Source of the DNA: Parasponia andersonii
Lineage: Eukaryota; Streptophyta; Magnoliopsida; Rosales; Cannabaceae
NCBI GenBank assembly: GCA_002914805.1
Contig: JXTB01000552.1
Location: forward strand, 196,662 to 260,661
Direction: 5' to 3'
DNA length: 64,000 nucleotides
Each line of letters starts with the position of its first letter. The first letter of the stretch is position 1. Both the position numbers and the translations under genes were made by a program. Below, piece by piece: positions 58,150-64,000 of this stretch. Below the pieces are notes generated by a model. That model saw only the letters and a list, made by a program, of their open reading frames with translations, was not told where the DNA came from and did no database searches.

Positions 58150-59961
58150 CGAATATGACGACATTTTACGATTATAAATGGCCCCGGGTATGAAGTGATG
58201 AAGTTCTATTTAAAATTTAGGGTGCCCTAGGTGGGATTGGAATTGAATGCCCCAATGCACCATCCAAATTATATATAAATTTCATTTTTATTTACATGGA
58301 TAATATAAAAAAAAAAAAGAAAAAGAAAAAAAAAATCTATGAATTTTAGCTATTTATAAAAAATACTATCTATTTTCTCTAGTATCAAATAAACCTTCTA
58401 TTTATATTTTTCTATCAAATTTCACCAGATCCATATGTATAGTCACAATTAAAGTTAAAATTGTTGAAACCGAATGTTTTTAACTTTTGAAATCATATAA
58501 CATAATTCAAAAAAAAAAGAATTTTTCTGTGTTTAAAAGTTGTTACTGTTAGATCATAAAAGATTACAGATCATTTTTCGATTTAAATAATTGTCTTGTG
58601 GCTATTTCTGTGGATGCCAACGGACAATCTTAGAGAGTAAAAATATTTTTATAATAATTTTAAACTCTGATACTAACTGTGTATGTAAATCTGATAAGAT
58701 CCGATAAAAAAAAAACACACAAAGAATATTTTATTTGAGATTAATGAAAAAGTATAGATTTTTATGCTAAAAGACTAAAAGTAGTGGGTTTTTTTTATGA
58801 TATTATTCCTTTATTTATATATTATTTTTTGACACACAAATAATAGGTTACATGATCCCGATTTAGCGTTTCTATTTTCTATCTTGCTTCCGTTTCCATT
58901 TCCCTTAATAATGTATGTATATATGTAGATTGGATTTTAGGATTAGCTCAACATTAAGGTCTTTATTGTTTATTTAGATCTTTTGAAGGATTTGGGGCAA
59001 AATGGGAGTTTTTACTGTCTAGATACGCTTCTCGATACTTCTATGATAAACCTATTACCCAGTCAGAATTTCTCGAAACTGTCCTGCAACTAATTAAATA
59101 TTAAACAATGTGGGAATAATATATGAAAATAGTGGTGAGAATGGGATAATAAATGAAAAATGACTATTTTTTATATAATTTTCAAAATTTGACTATTTTT
59201 TAATAATATTTGAAAAATAATAATTTTATAAATTATTATCCAAAATTCGACTATTTGACTGAAAAAACCCAATAAAATAACCTTTTATAAAGTAAAGAAA
59301 TGCATATTAAAGGATATTACTTAGCACCAAATACTAATAAAGATTATTCGAAATCTTTAAATTTATATGTGCCCTTTTAGCATTGCTTTATATAATATAG
59401 TTTGGGAATCACAAGTGTAGAAGATCTAACTTAGTGTTTCTACATTATAGAGAGAATAGAAGATTTCTTTTCCCCAAAGAGAGAATCTTTGGGAGAATAG
59501 AAGAATTCTAATTTTGTATGGAATAATAATTAAAAAAAAACTTTCTAATCATTTGATACCATTCAATGATTACTAGCCATATTTTTCAATTCAAAACTGC
59601 TAAAAGTACAAGTGGTTTGATATTTTAACGGTGTTTGTAGGTAACTCAATTAAAAAAATTGAGCCTAGTTGCAATCCGAAATCAACCTAAATTTTTTCTA
59701 AATTATACAAGTAAATTAACGTCATTATAATTAGAATCAAAAGATGTTCACTTGTACCAAAGGATTGTAAGTAAGAAGTTATTTCTATAATCTTGAATGA
59801 GTTGAATTTAAATTAATAAACTCTAATACTTTAAATTTAGTATGAGTGAAATTATGTTGCATGATTTCTAAATTTCTACTCAGCATGCACATTTATTTCA
59901 AAATTCTAGCGACCCCAAGTGGATCTATATCTACCTAAATTTATATTGATTTACAATCAAT
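58150..59961. other. Intergenic stretch
   Basis: A/T-rich, no gene recognised. GACTATTTTT words around 59160-59265 recall small MITE fragments seen elsewhere in the window. Confidence 0.45.
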
Positions 59962-60002
59962 ACCAGTAGTAGTAGTAGTAGTAATAATAATAATAATAAC
60001 AA
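59962..60002. repeat. (TAG)n(TAA)n trinucleotide microsatellite
   Basis: About six TAG units are followed by about six TAA units. Confidence 0.9.
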
Positions 60003-60014
60003 TTATAATAAGAG

Positions 60015-60250
60015 AAATTTAGATGGATGACTAATATTTCAAATTTGATTAAGTAGATGTTCATTTTTAAAATTTTATAATTAAGTATTTAAGTATATAT
60101 AGTTTTATATTGGGTAGATATATTTATCTACCAATTTCAGTTGTTATACTAAAATGTACTAGGTATATAATTTTTTATGCTTGGTATATAAAATTTTACA
60201 CTTTGTATATAAACATATATATACTAAACATTTTGATTTAATATTTGATA
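60015..60250 (+). mobile_element. Small dispersed MITE-like repeat, copy 2
   Basis: GATGGATGACTAATATTTCA, AATTTGATTAAGTAGATGTTC and ATTTTATAATTAAGTATTTA appear in the same order as on the minus strand at 21130-21345. The ends are not precisely defined. Confidence 0.55.
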
Positions 60251-63200
60251 ATAAAGGGATATTTACTTAAATTGGGCTCAAAATTTAGTCATATTTCTAC
60301 AAGACCTAATAATAATACAAGTTATATCTTTTTCTTTTTTTGGATCAAACAAGTTATTATTCTTGTTGTTCCTATTATTATTGCAAGGCAATGCTACAAG
60401 GTATACGAAAGGTCCCTATTTCATCATTTTCTTATATATTTGAGAATCGTAACTAAAAATTTTTCAAAAAAAAAAACTAAAAATGGTAATAAATAAAGCA
60501 AAATAAGTACAAATGAAAAAGAACTAAAATTTTATTAATGTATTTACTTTTTAAAAGAAACAAAGACATCCCGTTCAATTGTAAAGTGCCACTTCTCCGT
60601 AAATTCTGTTTTGGCTTTAGGAAAGATGTTACAAAAGCAGAATACTTATTATCATTTAAAAGCATCTATTTTTCGTTGAATATATATAGATTGTCTTCAG
60701 TAAGTAAGTATTTTTTTTAACTTATGTGTAAGGTTTTTTTGAAGTTTTTTTTTCAGTTATTAGATCACGTGTATGAAAAAATGAGTATCATTAATATTAT
60801 TTCTCTTTTTTATTTTTTATAATAGACAAATATACATAAAATTTTTTTATTTTTCAAAATGATATTATGTATAGAAAAAGAATAAATTATTATCCTTGTC
60901 TCGTTTCGTACTATCACTCTGTTTTTGGTATTTTCGGACTAGTATATTCTTACCACATTCTTTGCTATCAGGAGGTATCATTATTCAGTGTCAAAAAAAA
61001 AAAAAAAGAAAAGAAAAAGTGAAATAGAGGAAGAAGAACACGAGGAGATCGAGAAAAAAAAGCTATTATTATGCAATTTAAGTACATCGACTTCTTTTCC
61101 CTTTCCTGTAGGCTTTAGCTAAGAAAGATATTGCATTTGACTTTTGGAGTTCAAAAAAAAAAACGAAAAGAAAAAAAAAATGCCTTTTCGTGTCTTTGAC
61201 TAGCCGAAGGTTTGAAACAAAATGAGACATTGGCCAAAATCCATACCAATGTTATATTTGGCACTATTGTCAAACTCTTAGTGACACATTATTCTATTTT
61301 GTGCTGCAATGGAATAAATGTTACTTCTTTTTTTTTTTTTTTTTAAAAAAGGGAATAAATAAATGTTGCTTTTAATGCTGAACAATGATAGAGATCTCAT
61401 CAATAATAATCTGCCTCACTTTACCTAAGATGAAAGGCGTTTGAGAATTTATAACGAGGAAAAATGTCGTTTTTTCAGCACTATATGTTTTGTTGAATAC
61501 CAAAGAGCATTGGATCCCAAGATAGGTAATTGTCGAATCCTTTGTAGTTTGTGGAGTAATTGGGGGCATTAGATCATTTGAAAACCTCCTTTAAATAAAA
61601 AATTCCCAGTTTTAAAGGTGATGAACTAAATCAACTATTCACCAAAGAGTTATTAAAAGGAGGTTTTAAAATAGACTAGTTTGCAAAGCACTTGATTATT
61701 TGTGAGGAAGATATGTTTTAAACCTTATATTAGAGAACGTCATTAACTTGTGCAAGCAAACAAGAGTAGTGCTAGGATAACTCTCATTTTCACTCTTCTA
61801 TCTCATGCTTAATATGTAGAATCTCACATTCTAATTATATTATAAAGTAATCTTGTATTTTAATAATGTTATAAAACGGTAGAGTTCACTTATTACAGTA
61901 TAGTATAAAAGAAAATAACCTAACTCTTGAAGTAAATAATATCTAAATCATGAGCAAATCTTGCTACTAATTCTTATTTTTTGGATAAAAAAATAGGCTC
62001 ATTGAAAGAATATCATTGTTTAAAATAAAAGCTTCAAATATACAATACAAGTATAAAGATTAAAATTTCAAAATCCAAAAAAAAAAAAGATGAAAAGTGA
62101 ATTATAAACATAATAGTAACAAGATCTGTGGGTTAGCATAATCTTTAAGAGAAGAAGATAATAAGAGCTACTAATAAACTATTATCTTCAACACCTATTC
62201 TTAGATTGCATTTTTAGTGGGGTAAATTATGTAATTTCAACATTAATTGAAATCTATGCCCGTTGAAAAAATATATATATTCGCTTAACTAATCTAAATC
62301 AAAAAAGAAATCTCATATTCAAAATCTGATAAACGGACTTAAAAATCTATACAAAAAGTGATACTACAAATTACATCTAAATCTGAATTTACATGAAAAC
62401 TAAAGAAAATTAAAAAATCTCTCACCCTCAAGAGAGGTCAGGGAGAGCGATAAAGGAAAAGGAGGAAGAAAGTAAAGAGAGGAAACCGAAGAAGAAGAAA
62501 CTCTCTCTCCAGCCTTTACGAGATGAACGGTAAAATTTCTTGTTTGAGAGAAATCTTATTGTTAATTCTTATTCCATATATATATATATATATATATATA
62601 ATCAATTGATGTGGCACATGTCAATTGCTTTTCTTGTACTAGATTATGTTTTTTAGAATCTTTTAAGAATTGAGTGATGTCAATGAATTGACTTTTATTC
62701 ATTAGTAAAGAAAAAATATGAAAGTTGGGATGCATTACACTTCCATTAAAAATAATAATAATAATAATGAGTTTTTGTCCCTCGATCTTAACAGAGAAGC
62801 TAAAGTTTTAGCATTGGCTTAAGGAATTGACATTTGTATAATGTTGTTTCTCTGTTTAATCTTTAGGCTTAAAAAAGAAAAATGTTTAGGACATTTTTCA
62901 TTACACCTTAATATCTTATTGTGTTATTTGAATACAACATTGTTTCTGGCAGTGATTTTAGACCATGTAGCTTTATACATACACCAAAAGGTAAGTGTAC
63001 TGTATAAAAAGTACTGCATTACTATTCCTATTTTTTAACAAGAAAAAAAAAAGAGGAGAAGAAATTTCGTATTATTAAAAGAAAAAAAAAAGGAGAAGAA
63101 GTTTCGTATTATTTTCTCCCTATAATCTCAATGTTATTCTTGTTGGTTTCTCACTCCTCTTTACCTCTTTTTCTCATAGTTCTCGCATTTTCTTTGATTT

Positions 63201-63759
63201 GTTTGTCCTCATTATCTCACACTTTATTATCTTATTCGCATTTCTCACATAAAACAAATCCAAATTTAAAGATTCGGATGGTAATTTTCGAAAAACAATA
63301 AAGGGAAACCCAAGTTGCTTTATGTGATTTTCCCACGTGTACTTTTTTCCCACTAAGTACGCAAATCAAGACAAACTCTTTTCACTAGTCAATCTTTTAA
63401 CTTAAAAAGAGGAGTTTTATAAAGTATCATTCATGTTATCTCCAACTTGAAAATGCCACTCTCTCTCCCTCTAATCAAGTCTTATATCTCTTGATATAGG
63501 GTTTCTTTTCTTTTCCTTCCCTTTCTTTTTTTTTTTTTTTTAAATTAAATAATCCTCCCATACTATGAAGGTATTTGTTCCCTAGATTTAGATTTTTTTT
63601 GCTACGTAACCCTAGATTTATGCGTGTTTTGTTTTGTTTTTATTATTTTTGTGCTCCCTTTCGTTGTTTTATTCTAAATTCGATACATCAGATCTGCTCC
63701 CAATTTGAAAGTATTTATTCGATCGAAGATCAATATTTATGAACGATTTGTTATCATAT
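60251..63759. other. Intergenic stretch
   Basis: Contains the (TA)n tract at 62578-62600, a duplicated AAAAAAAAGAGGAGAAGAAATTTCG / AAAAGGAGAAGAAGTTTCG pair near 63043-63110, and a CT-rich stretch at 63440-63545. The open frames at 60245-60720, 61372-61569 and 62841-63038 show no recognisable domain. Confidence 0.45.
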
Positions 63760-64000
63760 CTGTGGGGCCCATTCCTGAGCCTCGAACCGTGAGAAGGGTC
63801 ACGCGGATCGCACGTGATCCCGCCATCGGCATGTGGGTCTTCCGAATTTAAGGCAGAATCCATCACTGATCCCAAACGGTTCAATCGGTCAGACCTCGAG
63901 TCCATGACAGCTGGCGGTCTGAAGCCCCAAGGGTCTGCTGTCTAGGAACAGCGACCCTCGCCTCAACTGTCGTAGGGATCAGAAGCCCCAAGGATCTTCA
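63760..64000. other. G+C-rich sequence truncated by the right window edge
   Basis: Composition changes abruptly from A/T-rich to roughly half G+C, with many CG dinucleotides. An imperfect repeat is present: GGTCTGAAGCCCCAAGGGTCT at 63916-63936, and GGATCAGAAGCCCCAAGGAT at about 63977-63996, 61 bp apart. A minus-strand frame (63669-63905) is open but not recognisable. It looks like the edge of a different retroelement, or of an array, extending past the window. Confidence 0.4.

Noticed and set aside
1-64000. CRISPR arrays, bacterial operons, riboswitches, replication origins
   Set aside because: The sequence is plant nuclear DNA. The regular repeats seen here are degenerate tandem arrays without spacers.

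Overview
The window is plant nuclear DNA, most likely from a eudicot. It is strongly A+T-rich and consists mostly of decayed transposable elements, simple repeats and unclassified intergenic sequence. I find one convincing protein-coding host gene, on the minus strand at 32743-33183. It encodes a small NIMIN2-type protein (NIM1/NPR1-INTERACTING), recognised from its TEEEVEEFF..RR core and its C-terminal LDLN (EAR-type) motif. About 290-320 bp upstream of its start codon lie two ACGTCA-type motifs (33471-33501) that could form an as-1-like TGA-factor site. That would fit a gene induced by salicylic acid and feeding back on NPR1/TGA. I cannot name the species.

Region by region. 1-9.3 kb: intergenic, with a tandem array at the left edge, a hAT-like element filled by a purine-rich tract (2961-3825), a (TA)n microsatellite, a GATCATCTCC/GGAGATGGCC-ended MITE (8070-8480) and a tandem duplication around 9 kb. 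9.9-11 kb: nested fold-back elements with a clean hairpin. 12-15 kb: three unusual repeat fields, one rich in TCGA, one of about 12 bp units and one of GAAACTAAATTAG-type units. 15.4-16.85 kb: an LTR-like element. 17.7-19.1 kb: a Ty1/copia 5' part (LTR, PBS, gag, CCHC knuckle, protease) riddled with G-to-A/C-to-T stops. 23.6-24.8 kb: a second, gag-deleted Ty1/copia copy on the minus strand. 25.8-29.5 kb: an LTR-like sequence, a repeat field and a CACTA-like element. 32.5-33.8 kb: the NIMIN gene and two small G+C-rich islands. 34-40.4 kb: a MITE, an LTR remnant and a long-TIR element. 40.95-46.94 kb: a nearly complete Ty3/gypsy element on the minus strand, bounded by a perfect 5 bp duplication (ACTTC). 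It lacks gag and is interrupted by a tRNA-derived SINE and by a second copy of the 15.4 kb LTR-like element. 49.5-51.7 kb: a 2169 bp solo LTR with a perfect CTTAG duplication. 52.6-53.3 kb: a Mutator-like TIR element with a 10 bp duplication. 54.8-64 kb: an LTR remnant, further TIR elements and simple repeats, ending in an abrupt G+C-rich sequence cut by the window edge.

The elements are layered: a SINE and a solo LTR inside a gypsy element, and a solo LTR inside a hAT-like remnant. Their coding decay is dominated by transitions expected from deamination of methylated cytosine. I see no tRNA or rRNA gene, CRISPR array, bacterial-type operon or clearly new biological system. The best candidates for a second look are the NIMIN/as-1 arrangement and the nested, dateable retroelement stack.
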